A stretch of 64,000 bases of DNA from Oceanospirillum sp048265165 (GCF_048265165.1 NZ_JBLXCD010000002.1:496001-560000), one strand, 5' to 3'; counted from the stretch's first letter, positions 8,494 to 17,663 are shown. The notes: generated from the sequence alone by a model not told the origin. Made by a program: numbers and translations.

Positions 8494-8861
8494 AGAACAC
8501 CTTTTCGTTTGTTTAATTGAAAATCAAATGGGTTAAAACCGAAGACAGGACTTCGCTGCTTAACATTTTGGCAAAAAAGAGATCAGCGAAACCACAGCAG
8601 GGCAGAAGCCCTAAGCTTGATGACACCAGCACCATAAAAAAGCGCCAGCGCTAAGATCAGATACGCCAATTATACACGTTAAGCCAGCACCCGCGGAGAC
8701 TTTCCCCGACTGAAGCTAACAACGCTCATTTTCATTGTCCAAGTCTGCTAAACATTATCCCGCGCTTTCGCTAAACTAGCGCCAGCATAAAAAGACTTAA
8801 CGTGGCACTTATTGCACCTCATCATCGACGCAACTGCCTCAAAATCCGACCGGAGCACATA
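8494..8861. other. 368-base intergenic region between rph and yicC
   Basis: Should hold the divergent promoters of rph and yicC. I see AT-rich patches (for example CCAATTATACACG near 8670) but no convincing paired -35/-10 boxes, no ORF and no strong hairpin. Confidence 0.4.
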
Positions 8862-9725
8862 ATGACTCACAGCATGACCGCCTTTACCCGTCAGGAAGAA
8901 CAGCATCCCTGGGGCACTCTCAGCTGGGAGATCCGCTCGGTCAACCAACGCTTTCTGGAACCTCACTTCCGATTGCCGGACACCCTGCGCGAGCTGGAAC
9001 CTGCTATCCGAGACCTGCAGCGTAAAAGCCTGAACCGGGGCAAAGTGGAATCTGTGCTGCGCTTTCATCCGGCGCAAGTCAGCGACAGCCTCAATATTGA
9101 TGAGCAACTGGTGAAGCAACTGGCCAGTGCCGCCGAAACCATCAGCAGCCATCTGAGCAAACCGGGCTCCATCAATCCACTGCAAATTATGCAATGGCCC
9201 GGCGTACTGCAGAATGAAGAAGTAGACGCCGATCAGCTGAAAAAAGCCGCCCTTGATCTGTACAAAAAAGGTCTGCAGGATCTGATCGCCATGCGGGCAC
9301 GGGAAGGTGAAGAACTGGCTAACCTGATCAGCCAACGACTGGACGGCATCGACGCCATCGTCGTACAGGTACGCGCCGCACTACCGGGGATTCTGGAGCG
9401 TCAGCGCCAGCTGATTCTGGATAAACTGGACAGCATCAAAGACGACCTCGACCCCACCCGTATCGAGCAGGAGATGGTACTCGTCGCCAACAAAACCGAC
9501 GTCGCCGAAGAGCTTGACCGCCTGGACACCCACGTTAAAGAAGTACGCCGCACCCTGAAGAAGAAAGACCCCGTCGGTCGCCGCCTCGACTTCCTGATGC
9601 AGGAACTGAACCGCGAAGCCAACACCCTGTCCTCAAAGTCCATCGTCACCGAGACAACCCAGTGTGCCGTTGAACTGAAGGTTTTGATTGAGCAGATGCG
9701 CGAACAGATTCAGAACATCGAATAG
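8862..9725 (+). CDS. yicC: YicC family endoribonuclease
   Basis: 287 residues. N-terminal MTHSMTAFTRQE and WEIRSVNQRFLEPHFRLP (YicC_N), and the C-terminal block with RIEQEMVLVANKTDVAEELDRL, KKDPVGRRLDFLMQELNREANTLSSK (DUF1732) are diagnostic. Recent work on the family describes an RNase activity; the E. coli protein is linked to stationary-phase survival. GGAG six bases before 8862 decides this ATG over an in-frame ATG 60 bases upstream. In many gammaproteobacteria yicC is followed closely by gmk; here gmk is 20 kb away. Confidence 0.93.
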   Translation: MTHSMTAFTRQEEQHPWGTLSWEIRSVNQRFLEPHFRLPDTLRELEPAIRDLQRKSLNRGKVESVLRFHPAQVSDSLNIDEQLVKQLASAAETISSHLSKPGSINPLQIMQWPGVLQNEEVDADQLKKAALDLYKKGLQDLIAMRAREGEELANLISQRLDGIDAIVVQVRAALPGILERQRQLILDKLDSIKDDLDPTRIEQEMVLVANKTDVAEELDRLDTHVKEVRRTLKKKDPVGRRLDFLMQELNREANTLSSKSIVTETTQCAVELKVLIEQMREQIQNIE

Positions 9726-9766
9726 TTTCCTGGGTAGAAAATTACCCGTCCAAGAATGTCTTAAAA

Positions 9767-9805
9767 GCCCTGTATTATCTTTTGAAAGCGCTGTAAATAC
9801 AGGGC
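9767..9805 (-). terminator. Inverted repeat between yicC and the ABC operon
   Basis: GCCCTGTATT (9767-9776) and AATACAGGGC (9796-9805) pair perfectly around 19 bases. On the minus strand the stem is followed by TTTTAAG, so it may end the ABC transporter operon; the T run is short. Confidence 0.45.
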
Positions 9806-9874
9806 GTTCCATCACGCCATTGCCCTTCGTCACTTTTTCCATATCGACAAGCTTAGTCGCGCTATCTAAGCGAG

Positions 9875-10765
9875 TTAATGCCCAATCTTCGACAACATCT
9901 CCGGTCGCATAAAACGATCCACCAGCAGCATAAACAGTACCGATGGTACTAACAGGATCAGCGCGGTAATCGAAGCGATCTGATAGTTACCTTCCATACT
10001 GGCGGTATAAAGCAGCAATGGCAGTGTTGTGATCTCAGGCGCACCAACAAAGAAGGTGCCGGTAAACTCATCCAGCGATTCCAGGAACACAAAGATGCAG
10101 CCCGCCAGAATACCCGGCATCGCCTGCGGCAAACTCACGGTGAAGAAGGTACGTATTGGCCCTGCACCCAAATTTCTGGCCGCTCTTTCCTGCAGAGGAT
10201 CTGTGGCAGAAAATGCGGCCACTGTGATCCAGACTGAGAACATCAAACCATGCACCGTATGCACCATAACGACCCCGGTAATGGTGCCGTTTAGCCCCAG
10301 ATCATAAAAAATACGCGCAACGTTCATATAAACCGCCAGATTTGGAAATGCCTGCGGCAATAAAAACAGCAGCATTACCAGCACCCGAAACGGCAGACTA
10401 CGTCGGGCAAGAGCGTACCCCGCGGGTACCGACACCAATACACAAAGCAGTACCGTTAACAGAGCGATCCCGACACTGGTCAGCAAAGAACCGGAAGTAT
10501 CACTGTAGGGACTAAACACCTGCCCCCAGTATTTAAAACCCCATTCCACAGGTAGTTTATGGGGGAAATACCAAACTTCCGCCACCGTCCATAACAGCAG
10601 GTTCAGCACCGGGCCAAAAATCAGTAATGCCAGTACCAGTAAAAATAAACCCTGTAGCCAGAAGCTGTAGTGGCTATTTTTCAAATACTCCTGCAGGCGA
10701 GTGATCAAGCCTGCAGGTTGATCAGAGATCTGATTCATTGAAGATTGAGATACAGGCTCTATCAT
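9875..10765 (-). CDS. ABC transporter permease (second membrane subunit)
   Basis: Binding-protein-dependent inner-membrane permease of 296 residues with six predicted helices. The EAA loop is ERAARNLGAGPIRTFFTVSL, which contacts the ATPase. It resembles the PotC/PhnV/ThiP class. Its ATG overlaps the stop codon of the upstream permease by four bases (ATGA), so the two are translationally coupled. It is the last gene of the operon ATPase, binding protein, permease, permease. Confidence 0.85.
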   Translation of the reverse strand: MIEPVSQSSMNQISDQPAGLITRLQEYLKNSHYSFWLQGLFLLVLALLIFGPVLNLLLWTVAEVWYFPHKLPVEWGFKYWGQVFSPYSDTSGSLLTSVGIALLTVLLCVLVSVPAGYALARRSLPFRVLVMLLFLLPQAFPNLAVYMNVARIFYDLGLNGTITGVVMVHTVHGLMFSVWITVAAFSATDPLQERAARNLGAGPIRTFFTVSLPQAMPGILAGCIFVFLESLDEFTGTFFVGAPEITTLPLLLYTASMEGNYQIASITALILLVPSVLFMLLVDRFMRPEMLSKIGH

Positions 10766-11598
10766 GCGGGTTTACCTCCGTTGGTCAGACCTTGTTTCAG
10801 ATAGAACCAGGCCAGTACTGCGGTGATGCTATAAGAGATCAGACCCAGCGCATTGGCTACGCCATAATCACCATAGGAATTGATTCGGAATGCCATATCG
10901 GCGGTCAGCATAGTGGGTGTGCCGGTACCTATCATCAGAGGCACTGATAATACGGACATAATGGTTACTGTGGATAAAATAAGCGCTACGCCCAGGCTGG
11001 GTAGAATTTGCGGAATCATAATTTCAAACAGAATGCGCACACGTCCTGCACCCAGGTTACGGGCGGCCTGAATTTGATTACGCTCCAGAGCCGCCATAGC
11101 ACCACTGACCAGCAGAGTGGCAAAGGCCAGCTGTTTCCAGACAAAGGTAAATACAATTCCACTCCAGCCCAGAAAAGAAATGGTATCCAAGGGTTCCATT
11201 AAGCCACTGGCGACAAAGGTGTTATTCATAAGCCCGTTTTTAGCCAGAAAAGTCCGCATCATCTGTGCTGAAACAATAAAAGGAATGAACAACGGCATGC
11301 GATACAACAACCCCAGAACAGACACCATACGCTGATACGGCGATAGGGTGATCAGGCCTGCAATGGTCAGGGACAGTACAGCAATCAGGGCGACAGATAA
11401 CGCCACAATAACCAGGCTGAATAAAATGTCCTGACTGTATAATTCAAAAGATTTGACCAGATGAGCCAGGGTCAGCTGACCACTCTCATCAGTCACCGCC
11501 GAATGCAGGGAAAAGCCCAGCGGATAAACAAAGAATGCCACAATCAGCAGCATGGCTGGTGTGACCATCAGTAATGACAATACGGTTTTTTCGCGCAT
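10762..11598 (-). CDS. ABC transporter permease (first membrane subunit)
   Basis: Permease of about 278 residues from MREKTVLSLLMVTPAM; six helices, with the EAA loop QAARNLGAGRVRILFEIMIP near residue 190. The ATG at 11598 is preceded by AGGA at suitable spacing; the open frame continues upstream to 11706, but that part (many Arg, Cys and Ser) does not look like a permease N-terminus. Pairs with the following permease as a heterodimer. Confidence 0.84.
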   Translation of the reverse strand: MREKTVLSLLMVTPAMLLIVAFFVYPLGFSLHSAVTDESGQLTLAHLVKSFELYSQDILFSLVIVALSVALIAVLSLTIAGLITLSPYQRMVSVLGLLYRMPLFIPFIVSAQMMRTFLAKNGLMNNTFVASGLMEPLDTISFLGWSGIVFTFVWKQLAFATLLVSGAMAALERNQIQAARNLGAGRVRILFEIMIPQILPSLGVALILSTVTIMSVLSVPLMIGTGTPTMLTADMAFRINSYGDYGVANALGLISYSITAVLAWFYLKQGLTNGGKPA

Positions 11599-11791
11599 GG
11601 CGATTGTCCTGCAGTAACGGTTCCGGTGTGGTCGGGTAATCAAAATCACAGCCCGATAAAACAAACAGATCCCAGAGGAAAGACCCGAAGCCCTTTCATA
11701 TAACAAAAGACACGGATACTTCCACTCGGTTTACAGTGATCAGATCCGGCTTGTTATGGCTGTATCTGAGCACTGAAAAACATCATAAGGA

Positions 11792-12940
11792 TCAGTTAGA
11801 TACCTCACGCTCGTAGCTTTCTTTAATATCGTTAAAGTAAGGTCCAATCGGGAAGCTCTTACCCTTGGTTGCCAGATCTTTTGGGCCAATTTCCGCAAAC
11901 AGCTTGTTCCAGCTGGCAGAGTCCAGCTCCGGTTTCACATGATCGGCGTCGATACCTGGATACCAGTTAAAGCGTTTTACGATACCTTCGGCCTGAACCG
12001 ACGGGCTGGTGGCCAGCTCGATAAACTCGCGGGCCAGTTCAGATTGAGCTGCTTTAGCCGGTGTTACGTAGTACATCGGCTGGCCGGGCATACCCGGTGC
12101 GATCAGAGATAGTTTCAGAGATGGAGGAATCTTGCCCTGATCTTTCCAGCTGTAGAACATATCCACCCAAACCGGACCCATAAAGATCTCACCACGGTTC
12201 AGCATATCCAGCGTGCCGGCATTACCCGGGGTAAAGGTCACGTTCTCGTTGAACTGCTTCAGCTTGCTCAGTGCCGGTGCCCAGCTGTTTTTCAGGTTGG
12301 CATCATAGTCAGATGAGGACAGTGTTTTTGCATCGGAGCCATAGGCATAGATCCAACCGGTGACAAAGCTGACGCCGGACATACCGTTTTTGATGCCGTT
12401 ATAACCGAAGGCCTTAGGGTGTTTTTCGGTCCACTGCACCAGTTCATCGTAGGACTTAGGTGGGTTTTTCACCAGATCACTGTTGTAAGCGATAGCGGTC
12501 TGGCTGTGGAACATCGGCATTACATAGCCATCCACATTGGTACCCAGCGCATTTTTAGCGGTATCACGAGTCACCAGCTGACCGGTTTTAATATCGGAAC
12601 GGTAGTTAGCCAGTAACTCCTTTTGCACCATTTCGCCACCAATTTTCTGGTGAACAACGGCCACATCGATATCCCAGATGTCAGAACCGCTCTTTTTCTG
12701 CGCCTGCAATTTTTCCATAATTTTATGGGAGCCAGCATCACCCGGGCCTGTGCCAAATACCCGGATTTTTACATCTGGGTGACTGGCTTCAAACTTGGGA
12801 GCCAGATAGGTTTTTACGTAGTCCACCATGTTCTGACTACCGGCGGTTGCTACGTTCAGTACCGTTTCTGCGCTGGCGGCTACGGATACTGCCATCAGAC
12901 CGGCGGTCGCCAGTGTTGCCATCCCTTTAGTGAAAGTCAT
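11792..12940 (-). CDS. ABC transporter periplasmic solute-binding protein
   Basis: 382 residues with signal peptide MTFTKGMATLATAGLMAVSVAASAE. Class of spermidine/iron/phosphonate-type binding proteins: ETVLNVATAG start, FEASHPDVKIRVFGTGPGDAG, AYNSDLVKNPPKSYDELVQW, LNRGEIFMGPVWVDMF, FIELATSPSVQAEGI. Ligand unknown. The neighbouring MBL-fold and inositol-monophosphatase-type enzymes suggest a phosphorylated organic compound, which is inference. Second gene of the operon, 56 bases after the ATPase gene. Confidence 0.85.
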   Translation of the reverse strand: MTFTKGMATLATAGLMAVSVAASAETVLNVATAGSQNMVDYVKTYLAPKFEASHPDVKIRVFGTGPGDAGSHKIMEKLQAQKKSGSDIWDIDVAVVHQKIGGEMVQKELLANYRSDIKTGQLVTRDTAKNALGTNVDGYVMPMFHSQTAIAYNSDLVKNPPKSYDELVQWTEKHPKAFGYNGIKNGMSGVSFVTGWIYAYGSDAKTLSSSDYDANLKNSWAPALSKLKQFNENVTFTPGNAGTLDMLNRGEIFMGPVWVDMFYSWKDQGKIPPSLKLSLIAPGMPGQPMYYVTPAKAAQSELAREFIELATSPSVQAEGIVKRFNWYPGIDADHVKPELDSASWNKLFAEIGPKDLATKGKSFPIGPYFNDIKESYEREVSN

Positions 12941-12996
12941 CGCTTAAATCCTCGTTGCTAAAATTTGAAGAACATTAAATGGTGGTAAAACAACAA

Positions 12997-14070
12997 TCAG
13001 AAAATATGCAGTGCCTGTTCAGGCACTCGCACGGTTACCGCACAGGCTTCATCCAGAGGTTGCGGATGGTCCACCTGTACTTCATGGTCGCCACAACGCA
13101 CGCTATGGCGATAACTGTTACCCAGATAAGCGCACTGCCCGACAATACCGGTCATCTGTAATCCCGATGGAAAATCTGAGGAGGATTCAGGCAGTAACTG
13201 AGCCGCTTCGCTACGGAAAAAGAGTCGTGCCTGCTGACTACCGGGCTGATTCGATAGCGGTGCCCGATCAAATGAGAGCGCAGGAACAGATAACTGCAAA
13301 CCAGATTGAGCGCTGGTCATACGCTGGTTCTCCACACTGACCGGCAGCTGGACCTGGTTATCAGCACCCATAAAGTCGGCAACAAAAGCTGTGGCTGGCT
13401 GCTGATAGATCTCTTGCGGCGTGCCGGATTGCTCGATTCGGCCCTGATTCAGCACCACAATACGATCTGCCATCACCATGGCTTCTTCCCGGTCATGGGT
13501 GACCATAATGGAGGTAAAACCCAGCTGCTTTTGCAGGCTCTTAATCTCGTGGCGCACTCTAAGGCGGATACGGGCATCCAGGTTGGATAGGGGTTCGTCC
13601 AGCAGTAGCATCGGCGGTTGAATCGCCAGGGCACGGCCCAGCGCCACACGCTGACGCTGACCACCAGATAGGGCTGTGACAGAGCGGCTTTCATAACCGG
13701 TCATATTGACCAGATCCAGCACTTCCTGCACCCGACGCGAGATATCGGACTTACTCATATTGCGCAGTTTCAGGCCGTAAGCGATATTCTGGCTGACGGT
13801 CATATGGGGCCAGAGTGCATAAGACTGAAACACCATCGCCATCTCCCGCTGCTCGGGAGGCAGGTGGGTCAGTTCACGTCCGGCAACGTTAATCGAGCCT
13901 CCGGATACATCCAGAAAACCGCACAACGCATTCAGCAGAGTGGTTTTGCCGCAACCGGATGGGCCTAACAGCGCGATCATTTCACCTTCCTGTACCTGGA
14001 GATTAATTCCGTCCAGTACCAGCGAATCGCCGTATCCCACTTTAAGATCCTGAATAGTCAGAAAAGACAT
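12997..14070 (-). CDS. ABC transporter ATP-binding protein (PotA/FbpC type)
   Basis: 357 residues. Walker A GPSGCGKTT at 36-44, signature LSGGQRQ at 134-140, Walker B MLLLDEP at 154-160, then a C-terminal TOBE-like regulatory region with NSYRHSVRCGDHEVQVDHP. It energises the two permeases downstream. The ATG at 14070 (MSFLTIQDLK) is used because AGGAAA lies just ahead. First gene of the operon; the LacI-type operator at 14206-14217 sits about 140 bases upstream. Confidence 0.88.
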   Translation of the reverse strand: MSFLTIQDLKVGYGDSLVLDGINLQVQEGEMIALLGPSGCGKTTLLNALCGFLDVSGGSINVAGRELTHLPPEQREMAMVFQSYALWPHMTVSQNIAYGLKLRNMSKSDISRRVQEVLDLVNMTGYESRSVTALSGGQRQRVALGRALAIQPPMLLLDEPLSNLDARIRLRVRHEIKSLQKQLGFTSIMVTHDREEAMVMADRIVVLNQGRIEQSGTPQEIYQQPATAFVADFMGADNQVQLPVSVENQRMTSAQSGLQLSVPALSFDRAPLSNQPGSQQARLFFRSEAAQLLPESSSDFPSGLQMTGIVGQCAYLGNSYRHSVRCGDHEVQVDHPQPLDEACAVTVRVPEQALHIF

Positions 14071-14205
14071 TATATTTCCTGTGATCGTATCCGCTCTGTT
14101 GGCCACCTCAGCTGATCATCATTTTCAGCATCGGTCTTCTCAGGCCACTGTCGAGCTGTGAAATCAGGCAGGTCAGTTCGAATATTTCCGTTTTTTTGCA
14201 AAAAT

Positions 14206-14217
14206 GAACACGTGTTC
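14206..14217. promoter_or_regulatory. LacI-type operator 1 (GAACACGTGTTC)
   Basis: Perfect 12-base palindrome in an AT-rich 256-base region between the ABC operon (minus) and the MBL gene (plus); A and T runs flank it symmetrically. A near-identical copy precedes the lacI-type gene at 15102-15113. Central CG palindromes of this form are typical for LacI-family proteins. It probably controls both divergent promoters. Confidence 0.75.
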
Positions 14218-14326
14218 TTTTTTTTGTAAAAAAAATGCAATGGCTGACCTGCATCTTATGGCCATACTTTTTCCGAAAGTGATGACAATTTGATTAAGCA
14301 AAAAAGACAATGTCGATGGAATAGAA

Positions 14327-15103
14327 ATGAAAATAGATGTCGTGGGCTGTGGCAGCGCCTATTCAACAGAGCACAACACCTCATCCATTCGCGTGATGGA
14401 TAACAAAGGTTTTCAGTGGTTAATTGACTGCGGTGCAACGGTGCCCAGAGCACTCTGGCAAAGGGACTTGGGCATTGATGAAATTGATGCGATTTATTTC
14501 ACCCATATCCACCCAGACCACTGTCTGGGACTGACCACACTGCTTAACCGCTGGCATAGCCGGGGGCGTCAGAAGCCCCTTGAAATCTGGTGCCAAGGGG
14601 AACATAAGCCATGGCTGGAAACGCTGGCACAATTAGCCTACTGGCCAGAAAAACAGTTAAGTTTTCAGCTCAGCTGGCATGAGGCTGAACCTGAATTCAG
14701 CTGGCGGGACTGGCAGATTAAAACCGCATTCACTCAGCACGAGATCAGTAACCGCTCGATCAGAATTGAGATCGAAGAGCACAGTATGTTCTTTAGCGGG
14801 GATGGCCGCCCGACTCCAGACAATATCGAACTAATGGAAAATGCCGACATTGTTTTTCAGGAGTGCGGTTCACTGAAGGCGTTGCCAAACACCAGCTCTC
14901 ACGGTGATCTGCCCGATTGCCTGTCTTTGCGCGATAAAGTGAGTTTTGGCCAGCTCTGTCTATACCATTGTGCCGATCACGAGCGGACAGAGATTGAGCA
15001 AGAGATCGCCTCAACCCCATATACCATGATGGTTGAAGAGCATTTCCTATTGGATATCGAACAGATAAAACAGGATGCAGATCAGGCTGAAAACATTATT
15101 TGA
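14327..15103 (+). CDS. MBL-fold metallo-hydrolase (RNase Z/PhnP-like)
   Basis: 258-residue metallo-beta-lactamase fold protein. Metal ligands visible: His60, His62, Asp64, His65 in FTHIHPDHC, His138 in FTQHEISN, Asp159 in FSGDG and His192 in SSHGD. The N-terminal MKIDVVGCGSAYSTEHNTSS and DCGATVP follow the RNase Z/arylsulfatase/PhnP branch, whose members hydrolyse phosphodiesters, cyclic phosphates or sulfate esters. It lacks the long exosite arm of RNase Z, so a small-molecule substrate is likely. Divergent from the importer operon and bracketed by the two operators, so probably part of the same regulon. Confidence 0.8.
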   Translation: MKIDVVGCGSAYSTEHNTSSIRVMDNKGFQWLIDCGATVPRALWQRDLGIDEIDAIYFTHIHPDHCLGLTTLLNRWHSRGRQKPLEIWCQGEHKPWLETLAQLAYWPEKQLSFQLSWHEAEPEFSWRDWQIKTAFTQHEISNRSIRIEIEEHSMFFSGDGRPTPDNIELMENADIVFQECGSLKALPNTSSHGDLPDCLSLRDKVSFGQLCLYHCADHERTEIEQEIASTPYTMMVEEHFLLDIEQIKQDADQAENII

Positions 15104-15113
15104 ACACGTGTGC
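15102..15113. promoter_or_regulatory. LacI-type operator 2 (GAACACGTGTGC)
   Basis: 11 of 12 bases equal operator 1. It overlaps the TGA stop of the MBL gene and lies 63 bases before the GTG of the LacI-family gene, where it could give autoregulation. Confidence 0.68.
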
Positions 15114-15176
15114 ATTTTTAATCTAAATTTTTGCCGATTAAACAGCGTTAATTCTGATATGGAAGGATAACAACAG

Positions 15177-16343
15177 GTGAGTCAGTCAAGTTTACATCGA
15201 CCGGTAACCGCACAAGATGTGGCAGAGCGTGCCGGTGTTTCACGCTCTGCGGTATCCCGCACCTTTTCCAATAACGGCAGTGTCGCTCAGGCTACCCGTG
15301 AGAAAGTGCTGAAAGCCGCAGAAGAACTGGGTTATCAGGTCAATATGCTGGCCCAGAGCATGAATAAACAACGCAGCACCCTGATTGGTGTCGTGACCAC
15401 CCGTTTAAGTGATCCCTTCCGCAGTGAGCTGTTAGAAAGACTGCTGCAGGAGATTCAGCAAGCCGGTTTTCAGGCGCTGGTTACCGAAATTAACTCCGAA
15501 GATGAACTAGAGCCCACCCTGCGTCGTTTTACTCAGTTTCGGGTCTCCGGTGTGATTGTTACCTCGGGGCAACCACCCTCAGAGTTAGTAGCCGAGTGTG
15601 TGCGTATGAAAATCCCTGTGGTCGCGATCAACCGGGAATCTGCTCTGGCGGGTGTGGATATCGTCAAATCAGATAACCGCTCCGGTGCCGCTATGGCAGC
15701 CAACCAACTGCTGGCAGCAGGTTGCTGTCATCTGGCCTGGGTGAATGTAGCACCGACAGCCTCTACCTGGTCTGGTATTGCGCGGGCGGAAGGCTTTCGG
15801 CAGGCATTAAATGACTCGTTAGCCACCAATGAGATCCGCCTAACTGAGCTAACGACAGAAGATGCCAGTTATGAAGGCGGTCGTCTGGCCGCTTACCGAC
15901 TGTGCCATCAGGAATTCGCCAACGATTCAACCAGCAACCCAGACAGCAAGTCCTCCAAAAAACCAGACAGCATCCATAAGAACAAAGTAGAACAACAGAG
16001 CGTTGATGGCGTGTTCTGCGCCAATGCACAGATCGCCTGCGGTTTTCTGGACGGTATGCGTGAGCATGGCAAAGATGCCCCCAAGGATTTCCAGCTGATC
16101 GGTTTTGATGATACGCCGCAAACCCGTTTCTACAGCTACCAACTCAGTACGCTGAAACAGAATATTGATGAGCTGGCCCGGAAGGCGCTGCACTGCCTGC
16201 AGCAAAGAACCAAAGACCCCGAGCGCCCTCAACGGGTGGAATCGGTCTCTGTTGAGCTATTGCTGCGCAATACCTCACCCAACCCTTATCAAACACGTAA
16301 TCCCCAGCATTTAGACAACATGCTGAAGCAACAGCACATGTAG
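15177..16343 (+). CDS. LacI-family transcriptional regulator
   Basis: 388 residues. Helix-turn-helix near the N-terminus: TAQDVAERAGVSRSAVSRTF, then the hinge helix ELGYQVNMLAQSMN, then a periplasmic-binding-protein-like effector domain (STLIGVVTTRLSDPF, GVIVTSGQPPSELV, FQLIGFDDTPQTRFYSYQLST). GTG start with AAGGA nine bases upstream. An insertion of about 25 polar residues (Ser, Lys, Asn, Asp-rich) sits between REFANDST-like sequence and VDGVFCANAQIACG. The usual family length is 330-350, so the insertion explains the extra length. It most likely regulates the neighbouring importer and hydrolases through the two operators. Confidence 0.92.
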   Translation: MSQSSLHRPVTAQDVAERAGVSRSAVSRTFSNNGSVAQATREKVLKAAEELGYQVNMLAQSMNKQRSTLIGVVTTRLSDPFRSELLERLLQEIQQAGFQALVTEINSEDELEPTLRRFTQFRVSGVIVTSGQPPSELVAECVRMKIPVVAINRESALAGVDIVKSDNRSGAAMAANQLLAAGCCHLAWVNVAPTASTWSGIARAEGFRQALNDSLATNEIRLTELTTEDASYEGGRLAAYRLCHQEFANDSTSNPDSKSSKKPDSIHKNKVEQQSVDGVFCANAQIACGFLDGMREHGKDAPKDFQLIGFDDTPQTRFYSYQLSTLKQNIDELARKALHCLQQRTKDPERPQRVESVSVELLLRNTSPNPYQTRNPQHLDNMLKQQHM

Positions 16344-16428
16344 TAACAACCTAGTTAGCAGCAACACCATTACGAAACCACTTTTTAATGTCATCCCAGC
16401 CATAGGATGAGAAAAACCAGGAACCACT

Positions 16429-17247
16429 ATGAATCTATATGCCGACCGAATGGATACCGTGCAAAAAATCCTTAGCCATGCCGGAGAACTGGCGTGCCAA
16501 TACCGTAATGAAGGCCTGGCCGTGAGCAGTAAAGGCCTGCAGGATTTTGTCACGCAAGCAGATAAGGCGGTAGAAGATTATCTGATCCGTCAGCTATCCG
16601 GGCTTTATCCTGATGATCTGTTTCTGGGCGAAGAAACCGGCCTGACTGACCGCAATGGCAATACGGTCGCGCCAACGGATTGCCCCCAGCAAACCGGTAT
16701 CTGGGTAATCGATCCGATTGATGGCACCACAAACTATATTCAGGGCATGGATTACTGGTGTATCTCCGTGGGTTATGTGGTTGATGACACGGTGCAATTA
16801 GGTTGTATTTTTGCCCCGGATCGCGATGAATTTTTCCACGCCGTACGAGGTCAGGGCAGCTATCTGAATACACAAAAACTGCAGATGCAAACTCCGGCCC
16901 CCGGCAAAGCAATTCTGGGCTTGGGCATGTCATCCCGCCACCCCTTGCCTCGCTATCTGGAAGTGATCGAATACCTGATAGGCCATGAAATCGAGTACCG
17001 CCGTTTTGGGGCCGGGGCTCTGATGCTGGCACATGCCGCAGCAGGTCAAACCGATGGTTATTTTGAAGCCCATCTGAATTCCTGGGATGCCGCCGCAGGC
17101 TTACTGCTGGTGGAAGAAGCCGGAGGTATTTGCTGCGACTTTTTTGCCAATAACGGCTTATTTGAGGGTAGTCCTATCTGGGTCGCAGCCCCAGGACTTT
17201 ATGAAGAAAATCAGGCTTTTTTACTGCCTGAAACTACCCCGGTATAA
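16429..17247 (+). CDS. Inositol monophosphatase family protein
   Basis: 272 residues with the complete Mg/Li-sensitive phosphatase set: GEET (Glu68, Glu69), DPIDGTTNY at 95-103 and WDAAAG with Trp219-Asp220. Such enzymes remove phosphate from inositol phosphates, histidinol phosphate, fructose-1,6-bisphosphate or PAP. AGGAACC precedes the ATG. It follows the lacI-type gene by 85 bases and is followed at 24 bases by a SemiSWEET gene, so the three are probably one transcript. The substrate is unknown. Confidence 0.9.
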   Translation: MNLYADRMDTVQKILSHAGELACQYRNEGLAVSSKGLQDFVTQADKAVEDYLIRQLSGLYPDDLFLGEETGLTDRNGNTVAPTDCPQQTGIWVIDPIDGTTNYIQGMDYWCISVGYVVDDTVQLGCIFAPDRDEFFHAVRGQGSYLNTQKLQMQTPAPGKAILGLGMSSRHPLPRYLEVIEYLIGHEIEYRRFGAGALMLAHAAAGQTDGYFEAHLNSWDAAAGLLLVEEAGGICCDFFANNGLFEGSPIWVAAPGLYEENQAFLLPETTPV

Positions 17248-17271
17248 ATCCAATATATTGAGTTAAACCCT

Positions 17272-17547
17272 ATGGAAAACAACACGTTAATTGGCTTTAT
17301 GGCCGCATTTTGTACAACCGTTTCTTTTGTACCACAGGTTATTCATATCCTGCGAACCGGTAACGTGGATGGCATCTCTCTGTTGATGTACTCCATCTTT
17401 ACCACAGGCGTTTCGCTTTGGTTGTTGTATGGCTTTTTAGTCGACGATATGCCGATGATGGCCGCTAATTTGATCACCTTGATTCTGGCGCTGATGGTAC
17501 TGGGGCTGACCATTTATAAAAGAAAGCTGCAGAAATTTCGGAAGTAG
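17272..17547 (+). CDS. SemiSWEET sugar transporter
   Basis: 91 residues, three predicted membrane helices, the size of a bacterial SemiSWEET that dimerises to form a sugar pore. The PQ-loop motif FVPQ is at 19-22, followed by GNVDGISLLMY and the conserved Asn of AANLITL. It would move a sugar across the inner membrane in either direction. Only 24 bases after the phosphatase gene, it may export the dephosphorylated sugar moiety; that is inference. Confidence 0.92.
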   Translation: MENNTLIGFMAAFCTTVSFVPQVIHILRTGNVDGISLLMYSIFTTGVSLWLLYGFLVDDMPMMAANLITLILALMVLGLTIYKRKLQKFRK

Positions 17548-17586
17548 CCCAAGTAAAACGAACCGGCTTAATTTGCTTTAGTCATG

Positions 17587-17622
17587 AAAGGGGCGGCGCT
17601 ATCTTTTTAGCCGCTCCCTTTT
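17587..17622 (+). terminator. Terminator after the SemiSWEET gene
   Basis: AAAGGGGCGGC pairs with GCCGCTCCCTTTT (one bulge) around an ATCTTTTTA loop. It closes the operon 40 bases after the stop codon. Confidence 0.65.
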
Positions 17623-17663
17623 AACGGGTATGCGGGCGACATATACTCACCTCTAGCTTGTAG

